From DATBLZ01 sp036555065 (lineage in GTDB: Bacteria > Pseudomonadota > Gammaproteobacteria > Steroidobacterales > Rariloculaceae): a stretch of DNA of 64,000 bases. Position numbers and translations under genes: made by a program. Positions within the stretch are counted from its first letter, which is position 1; the number at the start of each line of letters is the position of its first letter. A model generated the notes under the pieces. It had not been told where the DNA came from. It ran no database searches and saw only the letters and a program-made list of their open reading frames with translations. The stretch spans positions 1-64,000 of the forward strand of contig DATBLZ010000166.1 of the NCBI GenBank assembly GCA_036555065.1. Direction: 5' to 3'. Of this stretch, positions 35,139 through 42,082 are shown in pieces.

Positions 35139-35537
35139 CTAGCCGCCGTTCTTGTTGCGCACGCCGTTGTAGGGGATTTTGAAGCCGCCCATTTCCGCCG
35201 TTCCCGTGAACGTGTCCCCGGACACGACCCCGACGTAAGTGAGCACGACCTCGCCGCCCGGGAACGACACCGTCCGCTTGTAGGAGAAGTTGTCTCCGTC
35301 GAGCGCGATTTCTTGGCCCGGCCCGCCTTCGGGGTTGCCGGTCGGCACGACGAGCTTCGCAGAGATCGTGTAGCCATCGTCGGTCTTCACGACCGAGATC
35401 GTCTCGGCGACGTCGCCGCCGGGCGTCGTGGCCGTCGCCGTCCATTCGCCGACGAAGGACTGGCCGAACGCCGGCGCCGCAAGTGCGGCGAGGGAAAGGA
35501 AACCTAGAGCCGCCGTGATGCGTATTTTTCCAAACAT
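35139..35537 (-). CDS. Small secreted protein of unknown function
   Basis: A 132-residue protein from the ATG at 35537, with a signal peptide ending PAFG-Q. The mature part (FVGEWTATATTPGGDVAETISVVKTDDGYTISA and following) has regular beta strands and resembles small lipocalin-like or META-like extracellular domains, but I cannot name a family. It ends 20 bases before the cytochrome-dehydrogenase gene on the same strand, so the two may be co-transcribed and functionally linked, for example as an accessory of sugar oxidation. Confidence 0.65.
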   Translation of the reverse strand: MFGKIRITAALGFLSLAALAAPAFGQSFVGEWTATATTPGGDVAETISVVKTDDGYTISAKLVVPTGNPEGGPGQEIALDGDNFSYKRTVSFPGGEVVLTYVGVVSGDTFTGTAEMGGFKIPYNGVRNKNGG

Positions 35538-35616
35538 GTCGAATACCTCGTAGTTTTTCGTGAACGTTTGACTAGACACAGAACTCATTGATTCGGATGC
35601 GCGCGCCCGACGTCGT

Positions 35617-36480
35617 TCAACCGACGCGCGCCAAGCGCCGCAGCGCCAAGCCGCCAAAAATCACCGTGACGCCGACGAGCACACCGCCCGCAATCGCCGG
35701 CGAGACGAAGCTGAATTCCTCGACACCGGCGAGACCGAGCGCAAGCTGGTCCAAATGGAACGAAGGCCAGATCACGACCCACTTCCGCATGACCTCGGGC
35801 AGCGGGATGAAGATGCCCGAGAGCCACATCATCGGCAGGAACACGAGGTTGCCGTAGGCGGGCGCCGCCGAGCCCGAGGAAACCGTGCCGAGGAAGAGCC
35901 CGATCGCGCAGAACGGAATCACGCCGATGATGAGCGTCGCCCAGATGATGAGCACTTGGGGCACCGAGATCGTGAGCTGGCCGGCGACGAGCCCGGCGAT
36001 CGCGACGAGCGTCACGGCGATCGCCGCAACGCCCATCGACATCAGCACTTTGGCGATGATCGTCGCGCCCGGAGGCAGCGGCAGCGCGCGCTTGAGCTTG
36101 TGCAGATTGCCGTCGCGCTCGGTCGCGAGAATACAGCCCATGAATATCCCGGGCATGATCGCGCCGATGACGGCGAAGCCGGAGAAGAGGTAGTTCGCGA
36201 CCCCCGGTCCGAATCCGCCGTCTGCGCCGGGCTCGGCTCCGCCGCCCCCGCCGCCCCCGGCCGGAATAATCAGAACCCCGAAGATCACGTAGATCAGAAT
36301 CGGGATCGCGATGAACGGCACCGCGAAGCCGACGGAGCGCAGCGCGCCCAACGTCTCGAACTTCGCTTCCATCATGTAGGCCCGTAGCGTTCGCCCGAGC
36401 GGCAGCGGGCGAGCGGAAGAATCGCGGGCCGAGCTCGTTCCCTGTAAACCGTTCGCTCCGACTTGTGTTGCAGCGTTCAT
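35617..36480 (-). CDS. ABC-2 type transporter permease
   Basis: A 287-residue permease with a cytoplasmic N-terminus (residues 1-50) and six hydrophobic segments from about residue 51. A glycine-run loop (PAGGGGGGGAEPGADGG) lies between the first and second. ABC-2 features are FMGCILATERDGNLHKLKRALPLPP and FLPMMWLSGIFIPLPEVM. The ATG overlaps the last base of the upstream stop (TAATG), so it is coupled to the fused acyltransferase-ABC ATPase, which should power it. The exported substrate is unknown. Confidence 0.88.
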   Translation of the reverse strand: MNAATQVGANGLQGTSSARDSSARPLPLGRTLRAYMMEAKFETLGALRSVGFAVPFIAIPILIYVIFGVLIIPAGGGGGGGAEPGADGGFGPGVANYLFSGFAVIGAIMPGIFMGCILATERDGNLHKLKRALPLPPGATIIAKVLMSMGVAAIAVTLVAIAGLVAGQLTISVPQVLIIWATLIIGVIPFCAIGLFLGTVSSGSAAPAYGNLVFLPMMWLSGIFIPLPEVMRKWVVIWPSFHLDQLALGLAGVEEFSFVSPAIAGGVLVGVTVIFGGLALRRLARVG

Positions 36481-38588
36481 TAGGCCGCCTCCTTCGTGAG
36501 CTCGGTGAAAGCTTCAGCGAGCGTCGCTTGTTTGACTTCTAGATTCTTGAGCGCTGCGTCGGCGGCGAGGAGCTTACGCACGACGCTTTCTGCATCGAAA
36601 GCCGTCACGTGCACGACGTCGCTCTCGCGGACCGCGTCGACGACGCCGGGCCACTGCTTGATGGCGTCGACTGCGAGCGCGGAGGCGCAGCTGATGCGCT
36701 TGCGCGAGACGAGCGAGCGCATCTCGGCGACCGTGCCTTCGGCGACGAGCTTGCCCTTCGCGAGCACGGCCACGCGATCGGCGAGGGCCTCGGCCTCCTC
36801 GAGATAGTGAGTGGTCAGCACGATCGAGCAGCCGTCGGCGAGGAGACGGCGAATGTTGCGCCACATCGCGGCGCGGGCCTCGACGTCGAGCCCGACGGTC
36901 GGCTCGTCGAGGAAGAGCAGCTGCGGGCGGCCCGCGATCGCGGTCGCGAACTGCACCTGGCGCTTTTGTCCGGCCGAGAGCTTGCTATAGCGCTTGTTCG
37001 CGAGCGGTGCGATGCCCGCGAGCGCGATCGTCTCTTCGACCGCGAGCGGATCGCGGTAATAGCTCGCCGCGAGCTCGACGTGCTCGCGCGCGCGGAGCTC
37101 CGGCGCCAAGTTGACCTCCTGGAGCATGACGCCGACGCCGAGCCGGCTCTGCACGTCGAACGGCGAGCCGCCCATGACCGTGACGATGCCCTCGTCGGGC
37201 TCGAGCAGGCCGAGCCAGAGCGCGATCGCCGTCGTCTTGCCCGCGCCGTTCGGGCCGAGCACGGCGAGGAGCTCACCGGGACGAAGCGTGAGGCTCAAGT
37301 CGTCGAGCGCGACCGTCTTACCGTAGCGCTTGGTGACGTTCGCGAGCAGCGCGACGGGCTCGTGCGCCGGGCGTGCGGCAGGACCGGGGTCGCGCGGCGT
37401 TTGCGGGCGAGGGCCGCGCGGATATTTTCGCCCGTTCAAGATCGCGCCGATGAACGTCGGCCGCACGAGGTAGTGATAGCTCACGAAGAGGACTGCGAGC
37501 GTGATCGCAATAATCGCCGGGAATTTGATCGTCCAGTGCAGCGGCACTTTCATGAGCGCCGCCTGGAGGCCGAACACGATCGGCAAGTGGCCGAGATAGA
37601 GCCAGTACGATGAATCCGCGATGTAGCGGCGCACGGGGCTCAAGCCCGAGCAAAACCGTACGGCCGCGCCGACGATGCCGAAGGTCCAATACCAAATCGA
37701 CGCCGCGTAGCAGGCCGTATAGACGAGGCGCATCTCGGTAGGCCCGGCGATGACGAAGGGCGCATCCGTATTCGGCGTCACGCCGACGATCGCGAGGCAC
37801 GCGGTCGTCAAACCGATCGCGAGGACCAGGTTCACGCGCCACTGCGCCTCGAGCCGGCTCAAGAGCGCTGGCTGCCGGTGCAACACCCAGCCGAACGCAA
37901 ACGCCGTGCCGAACGCGACCGTTCCAGGAATTTTCGGCAACAAGCCCGTGTCGGGCGTCGGGACGCCGAACCAGACGGGCCAGTCAGCCTTGAAATAGAG
38001 CGCAACGAGGATCGGCGCCGCGAGCGCGATTGGGGCGAGATAGCTGCCGAGCCAGGCGCCGACCAGCGCGTCGATGCGTGCGCGCAGCCAGCCGCTCCGA
38101 TCGAGCAACGCGATGAAGCCGGCACGGAGCGCCAGCGTAAGCACGTAGAAAAGGGTCAAGTAGTAGAGGAACCACAGGTGCAGCAACGGAAAGCCCTGCG
38201 GCTGCAACGCTTGGACGTCGGTCCCCGGAGGCGGCCCGTCGGGGAACGTGCGCATGAGGCCCCAGACCACGGCCCCGATCGTCGGCGGCGCGAGCACGAG
38301 CCAACCGGCCGTCATCGGCACGAGAATCCGCTTCGCGCGATCCTTGACGAATGCCCGCATGCCGCGGCGGTGGAACACCATGTGCGCGAAGAACCCAGCG
38401 ATGAAGTAGAACAAGCTCATGCGGAAGATGTGGATCACATAGAACGCGACGCCGAGAGTCGTGCTCTGCGAAACGTCTTGCGCCGGCAGCGGGATGAAGA
38501 ACGACATCGTCGCGTGGAGCACGATGCCGAGCAGCAGCGCGAACGCGCGCGCGGCGTCTAGAGAATGGAAGCGGTCTTGCGCAGTCAT
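36480..38588 (-). CDS. Fusion of acyltransferase-3 membrane domain with ABC ATPase
   Basis: A 702-residue protein joining two families in one uninterrupted frame. Residues 1 to about 385 are an OatA/OpgC-type acyltransferase-3 domain with about ten membrane helices and a conserved opening (FHSLDAARAFALLLGIVLHATMSF, with Arg and His of that family). A proline-rich linker (about 390-405) leads to an ABC-2-type ATPase with Walker A GPNGAGKTT near 445, signature LSAGQ near 535, Walker B LLFLDEP near 557 and the switch His in LTTHYLEEAEAL. The partner permease is coupled downstream. It may acylate the molecule its own exporter moves. Confidence 0.9.
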   Translation of the reverse strand: MTAQDRFHSLDAARAFALLLGIVLHATMSFFIPLPAQDVSQSTTLGVAFYVIHIFRMSLFYFIAGFFAHMVFHRRGMRAFVKDRAKRILVPMTAGWLVLAPPTIGAVVWGLMRTFPDGPPPGTDVQALQPQGFPLLHLWFLYYLTLFYVLTLALRAGFIALLDRSGWLRARIDALVGAWLGSYLAPIALAAPILVALYFKADWPVWFGVPTPDTGLLPKIPGTVAFGTAFAFGWVLHRQPALLSRLEAQWRVNLVLAIGLTTACLAIVGVTPNTDAPFVIAGPTEMRLVYTACYAASIWYWTFGIVGAAVRFCSGLSPVRRYIADSSYWLYLGHLPIVFGLQAALMKVPLHWTIKFPAIIAITLAVLFVSYHYLVRPTFIGAILNGRKYPRGPRPQTPRDPGPAARPAHEPVALLANVTKRYGKTVALDDLSLTLRPGELLAVLGPNGAGKTTAIALWLGLLEPDEGIVTVMGGSPFDVQSRLGVGVMLQEVNLAPELRAREHVELAASYYRDPLAVEETIALAGIAPLANKRYSKLSAGQKRQVQFATAIAGRPQLLFLDEPTVGLDVEARAAMWRNIRRLLADGCSIVLTTHYLEEAEALADRVAVLAKGKLVAEGTVAEMRSLVSRKRISCASALAVDAIKQWPGVVDAVRESDVVHVTAFDAESVVRKLLAADAALKNLEVKQATLAEAFTELTKEAA

Positions 38589-38597
38589 GACGAAACC

Positions 38598-39269
38598 TCA
38601 GACGAAGTCTTTTCTTTTCGCTTGAACGAAGAACGCAATCGCGAGCGACAGCACGATGACGGCGATCTCGATGCCGATCGTCGTCAAAGCCGTCGCACTC
38701 CAAACCGGCACGGGGCCGTCGTTGTTCGCGGCGAAACCCGGCAGTCGCGGCACGACGTTCAGGTACACGGCAACGCTGAGATTCGTCAGCATGATTCCGG
38801 CGATCGGCCACGCATCCGACCTCGTGGCAATGAGCAGCGCAAGTAGCGCGCAGAAGCTCGCGAGGAAGAAAAACATCATCGCGACGGTGAACGGGAGGGT
38901 GCCGTCGGGCGGCGGATCGAACGCAATCGTGAGCCCAACAAGGGTTACCCCGATCGCGCCCCAAGGAATCAGAAATCCGATTAGCGATGCCGCGACCTTG
39001 GCGACCGCATACTGCATCGGCGAGAGCGGCAGGCTCAGCACGAACAGCAGGGTCTTCGTTTGCCGCTCGATAGAAACACCGAACATCGCGATGAAGATGC
39101 CGGCTGCGACCACGGCCGTGACGAGCAAGAGGATGCCGACGAAGTCGGGCACGCCCTCGCGGCTGTTCAAGAACATAGCCGCGAATCCGCCGGCTATCGT
39201 GATCGCGAAGAGCCAGCGATGCAGGTACAAATCCTTGGCGATGAGTCGCCAGACGATCGAGCGGTTCAT
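38598..39269 (-). CDS. ABC-2 type transporter permease
   Basis: A 223-residue membrane protein with six predicted helices (first at about residues 20-36, last about 195-213). The ABC-2 pattern is seen in FGVSIERQTKTLLFVLSLPLSPMQYAVAKV, the cytoplasmic segment between helices 2 and 3. Its ATG overlaps the stop of the upstream ATPase by four bases, so the two form one exporter. Ten bases later the fused acyltransferase-ATPase gene begins, making a five-gene minus-strand operon with the GntR regulator first. Confidence 0.85.
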   Translation of the reverse strand: MNRSIVWRLIAKDLYLHRWLFAITIAGGFAAMFLNSREGVPDFVGILLLVTAVVAAGIFIAMFGVSIERQTKTLLFVLSLPLSPMQYAVAKVAASLIGFLIPWGAIGVTLVGLTIAFDPPPDGTLPFTVAMMFFFLASFCALLALLIATRSDAWPIAGIMLTNLSVAVYLNVVPRLPGFAANNDGPVPVWSATALTTIGIEIAVIVLSLAIAFFVQAKRKDFV

Positions 39270-40162
39270 TCGCCGCGCTCCTTTCGGTTGTGCATGACGG
39301 TCGCGACGAAGATCTCCTCGAGCGTGAGCCGGCGCACGTCGCGGACCGTCGCGCCGGCCTGCGTGTAAATCGCCTCGAGCTCGCGCGTGTATGCGTTCGT
39401 CGTCACGACCGCCGTGTGGCCGCTGCGCGTGATCTCCGTGACTCCGGGCGGGGCATGCAGCTCCTTGTTCTCGGGCACGTCGAGCGAGAGCCGGCGCCAG
39501 CGGTCGAGAAACACCTCTTTATCGTTCGAGTCGACGATCCGGCCCCGATCGATGAACGTGATCTGGTCGGAGATCTGCTCGACGTCCACGGTGTTGTGCG
39601 AGGAAAAGAGGATCGAACGATCCTCGTCCTTGAGCACGTCCATGAGCTCGGCGAGCGCTTCATGACGCGCGACGGGATCGAGGCCCGACGTCGGCTCGTC
39701 GAGCACGAGGAGCCTCGGCCGGCGCGCGAGCACGAGTAGCAGCGAGACCTTCGTCGTTTCACCGTGCGAGAGGCCCTTGATCCGCTGCTCGGGACGCAAA
39801 TTGAAGCGCTTGAGCAGGGCTTTGGCGTAGGCCTCGTCCCAGCCTGAGTAGATCGACTTCACGAAATCCATGTGCCACGCGATCGTCGCGCTGCTGAAGA
39901 GCCGCATGTCGTCGGAGACGAAGCCGACGTCCCACTTCGCGCGCGCCTGCTCCTTCGGGATCGAGTGGCCGAGCACGCGGATCTCGCCGGCGTCAGGCCC
40001 GAGCATGCCCATGATGAGGCGGATCGTCGTCGTTTTGCCGGCGCCGTTCGGGCCGACGAAGCCCATGATTTGGCCTTGCTCCAAGCGCAGCGACACGTCG
40101 TCGAGCGCGAAGAACCGGTAGCTCTTGCGGACGGCCTGCAACTCGATTGCTGGTACGTTCAT
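39266..40162 (-). CDS. ABC transporter ATP-binding protein
   Basis: A 298-residue ATPase with Walker A GPNGAGKTT (about residues 38-46), signature LSHGET (about 135), Walker B LLVLDEP (about 157) and switch histidine in LFSSHNTVD. The signature motif is degenerate (SHGE for SGGQ), as in several YtrB-type ATPases. The C-terminal 80 residues (LDVPENKELHAPPGVTEI and onward) are a domain seen in YtrB/BcrA-like exporters. Start and stop overlap the neighbouring regulator and permease genes by four bases. Confidence 0.92.
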   Translation of the reverse strand: MNVPAIELQAVRKSYRFFALDDVSLRLEQGQIMGFVGPNGAGKTTTIRLIMGMLGPDAGEIRVLGHSIPKEQARAKWDVGFVSDDMRLFSSATIAWHMDFVKSIYSGWDEAYAKALLKRFNLRPEQRIKGLSHGETTKVSLLLVLARRPRLLVLDEPTSGLDPVARHEALAELMDVLKDEDRSILFSSHNTVDVEQISDQITFIDRGRIVDSNDKEVFLDRWRRLSLDVPENKELHAPPGVTEITRSGHTAVVTTNAYTRELEAIYTQAGATVRDVRRLTLEEIFVATVMHNRKERGE

Positions 40163-40551
40163 GCGTTCCTTTTCGCGCGCTGGCGGTGGGCTTTGCGCAG
40201 CCGTGCTTCGAGCTCGGCGGGCTCGAGGCCGAGAAGCTGGGCGATCTCGGTCGCGGCCTCGAGGTGCTCGTCGAGCTCCTCTTCCTTGAGGCTCGTGCCG
40301 ATATCCACGTTCTCGGCGACGAACGTGCCCCGGCCCTGACGCGTGACGATCACACCCGCGTGCTCGAGCTCGAGATAGGCGCGTTTGACGGTGATGACGC
40401 TGACGCGCAAGTCGATCGCCATCGTCCGAATCGACGGTATTTCTGCGCCGGGGAGCCAGTCCCCGACGGCGACGCGATGCCTGATCTGTTCCATGATTTG
40501 GAGGTACATGGGGCGGCGGTCTGCTTGCGATATTGTGAGCACATTGTGCAT
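40159..40551 (-). CDS. GntR-family (YtrA subfamily) transcriptional regulator
   Basis: A 130-residue regulator, short as usual for YtrA types. The winged helix-turn-helix is YLQIMEQIRHRVAVGDWLPGAEIPSIRTMA, VSVITVKRAYLELEHAGVI and RQGRGTFV. The remaining C-terminus is a small helical part (LKEEELDEHLEAATEIAQL) without a large effector domain. The ATG at 40551 fits the family N-terminus, but has no ribosome site and lies inside an inverted repeat at 40546-40572, so translation may be leaderless. It probably represses its own operon with the two ABC exporters. Confidence 0.88.
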   Translation of the reverse strand: MHNVLTISQADRRPMYLQIMEQIRHRVAVGDWLPGAEIPSIRTMAIDLRVSVITVKRAYLELEHAGVIVTRQGRGTFVAENVDIGTSLKEEELDEHLEAATEIAQLLGLEPAELEARLRKAHRQRAKRNA

Positions 40552-40572
40552 ATCAATATACACAGTATGCAC
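40546..40572 (-). promoter_or_regulatory. Inverted repeat, candidate autoregulatory operator
   Basis: The arms GTGCATA (40546-40552) and TATGCAC (40566-40572) are perfect inverted repeats with a 13-base AT-rich centre containing a -10-like TGTATATT on the minus strand. The repeat overlaps the start codon of the GntR regulator gene, a usual place for YtrA-type operators. Confidence 0.55.
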
Positions 40573-40811
40573 GACGGGGCAGCGGCATGCAAGTCCCGCG
40601 ATCGCGCGGCAGAACCCGCGCCCCCCAAGCGTTTCTCGGGCATGCCCAACGCCGTCCACGGAGTCGCCGTTCGGCGACAGGGTGAATCAGCCCGCGATCA
40701 AGGATTTAGCGATACGCAAGCCCGCCCGTTGTAGGCGTGTGCCGACAAACGACCTCGACTCGGCGCGGTTGTGTCGTGACCATCGGCCGGCTCCGATGGG
40801 GTTGTTTGGGT

Positions 40812-40827
40812 TGGCACGAATCATGCT
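40812..40827 (+). promoter_or_regulatory. Sigma-54-like -24/-12 promoter element
   Basis: The sequence TGGCACG-AATC-ATGCT matches the sigma-54 consensus TGGCACG-N4-TTGCW at all fixed bases but one, with GG at 40813-40814 and GC at 40825-40826, exactly twelve bases apart. It points toward the gene at 40951. No enhancer site was recognised upstream. Confidence 0.5.
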
Positions 40828-40878
40828 CGAACGGGCTGAGGCCGGCCCATTCCAAGGAGTTGAGACCTGGCTCATAGA

Positions 40879-40929
40879 CCCGCAAGCGCCGCAGCCCATA
40901 AGGTTGCGGGGCTGGCGTTATGTCTTTTT
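40879..40929 (+). promoter_or_regulatory. Overlapping hairpins and T-rich run, possible attenuator
   Basis: CCCGCAA (40879-40885) pairs with TTGCGGG (40904-40910). A competing stem uses AGCCC plus CGCC near 40887-40897 with GGGCTGGCG (40909-40917), and this is followed by TTATGTCTTTTT. The two stems exclude each other, which would fit an attenuator before the thioredoxin-like gene. Stability was not calculated. Confidence 0.3.
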
Positions 40930-40950
40930 GCCGGTGTCGGGAAGTCAGCG

Positions 40951-41451
40951 ATGAAACGTCACGGAGCTCGGTATGCGCTCGTGCTCGCCCTCGCGCTCGT
41001 TGGGGCGCAAGACTCTTTCGGCGAGCTCCCGGGATCGCCCGCGCCCGACTTCGTGCTCAAGAGCATGACCGGCGAGAACCTGCGCCTGTCGGAGTATCGC
41101 GGCCGCGTCGTGTTGCTGGCGTTCTGGGCAAGCTGGTGCGGCGAGTGCCGGTCGCAGCTCGAAGGGCTCGGCTCGCTCTACGAGCGCTATTCGAGCGCGG
41201 GTTTGGAGCTTTTAGCCGTGAGCCTCGATTCGCGCCGCAGCCAAGTCGAAGACGCGATGCAGGCTGCACATGTTGCATACCCCGTCGTGCATGACGCCGG
41301 CGGCGAGGTCGGGCAAATGTACGAAGTGAGCTCGATGCCGCTCGTCGTGCTCATCGACCGCGAGGGCGTGGTGCGCGACGTGTTCGAAGGGTACAAGCGC
41401 GGCAACGAGGAGCAGTATCTGGACCGCGTGCGGGCGTTGATGAATGAATAG
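40951..41451 (+). CDS. Periplasmic thioredoxin-like (TlpA/ResA-type) protein
   Basis: A 166-residue exported protein with a signal peptide ending near DSFG-E. The active site is WCGEC in LAFWASWCGECRS, a less common dipeptide between the cysteines than the WCAPC of the paralogue at 1.0 kb. The AhpC/TSA-like start (PGSPAPDFVLKSMTGENLRLSEYRG) and the cis-Pro loop SSMPLVVLIDREG are in place. It is the first gene of the plus-strand cluster, but a REP-like repeat separates it from the next gene, so it may be expressed apart. Its partner is unknown. Confidence 0.88.
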   Translation: MKRHGARYALVLALALVGAQDSFGELPGSPAPDFVLKSMTGENLRLSEYRGRVVLLAFWASWCGECRSQLEGLGSLYERYSSAGLELLAVSLDSRRSQVEDAMQAAHVAYPVVHDAGGEVGQMYEVSSMPLVVLIDREGVVRDVFEGYKRGNEEQYLDRVRALMNE

Positions 41452-41455
41452 GCGG

Positions 41456-41481
41456 AATCGCGGCTAGAACCGCGCCCCACA
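41456..41481. repeat. REP-like palindromic repeat, copy 3 (degenerate)
   Basis: The unit reads aatcgcggctagaac plus cgcgccccaca, keeping TCGCGGCT at one end and CCCACA at the other as in copies 1 and 2. It lies five bases after the thioredoxin-like stop and just before the ribosome site of the following gene, so it is inside the putative operon. Confidence 0.6.
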
Positions 41482-41494
41482 AATGGAGCACACA

Positions 41495-42079
41495 ATGAAG
41501 AAATTCGGCCTCTCGGTAATGGTTGCGCTCGCGCTCGCGGGCGGTTTTGCGGCGGCCCAGGACGCAGCCGTGCCGGAGTTCTCGCCCGACGGCGGCGCGC
41601 GCTCGCAAGCCGCTCGGCAGAGCACCGAGGAATCGAGGACGCTCGACGAGGAGGTTCAGGATCTCAAGAAGCTCGCCATAGATCTGAACCGCGATTTGTT
41701 CCTGCTCGAAGAGGAGCTCTTGTTTCCGTCGAGCACACAGGTGGCGGTCTTCGTATCGATGGACGTCGGTGAGTTCTTCGGGCTCGATTCCGTCGAGATC
41801 AAGCTCGACAACAAGGACGTCACGAACTACCTGTATACCGAGCGCGAGGTCGACGCGCTCATTCGCGGCGGCGTGCAACGTCTCTACGTCGGCAACCTCA
41901 AGACCGGCGAGCATGAGCTCGTCGCCGTGTTCACGGGCGAAGGTCCGCACGTGCGCGACTATCGACGCGGCGCGGCGCTGACGTTCGAGAAGGGCATTGG
42001 GCCGAAGTACATCGAGCTTACGGTCTCGGATCGCGAGAACAAGCTCCAACCGGAATTCGTGGTGAGGGAGTGGGAATAG
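41495..42079 (+). CDS. Secreted protein of unknown function in the TPR/ExbBD cluster
   Basis: A 194-residue protein; ATG 41495 is used because GGAG lies six bases upstream (an ATG at 41483 is in frame). The signal peptide ends GGFAAA-Q. Residues about 45-75 look like a short coiled coil (ESRTLDEEVQDLKKLAIDLNRD in pattern), followed by a beta-rich domain (VAVFVSMDVGEFFGLDSVEIKLDNKDVTNYLY). I do not recognise the family. It is separated by three bases from the large TPR gene that follows, and so is probably part of the same machine, exposed to the periplasm. Confidence 0.75.
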   Translation: MKKFGLSVMVALALAGGFAAAQDAAVPEFSPDGGARSQAARQSTEESRTLDEEVQDLKKLAIDLNRDLFLLEEELLFPSSTQVAVFVSMDVGEFFGLDSVEIKLDNKDVTNYLYTEREVDALIRGGVQRLYVGNLKTGEHELVAVFTGEGPHVRDYRRGAALTFEKGIGPKYIELTVSDRENKLQPEFVVREWE

Positions 42080-42082
42080 CCC

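Larger units (their letters stand above)
40573..40950. other. 378-base gene-free region before the TPR/ExbBD cluster
   Basis: No reading frame here shows coding character; the short frames present have no family resemblance. The region separates the divergent GntR operon from the plus-strand cluster. It holds the sigma-54-like element at 40812-40827 and overlapping hairpins at 40879-40917, listed separately. Confidence 0.6.

Noticed and set aside
40687..40899. Short open frames in the gene-free region before 40951
   Set aside because: No ribosome sites, no family pattern, and they cross the hairpin and sigma-54-like element; treated as non-coding.
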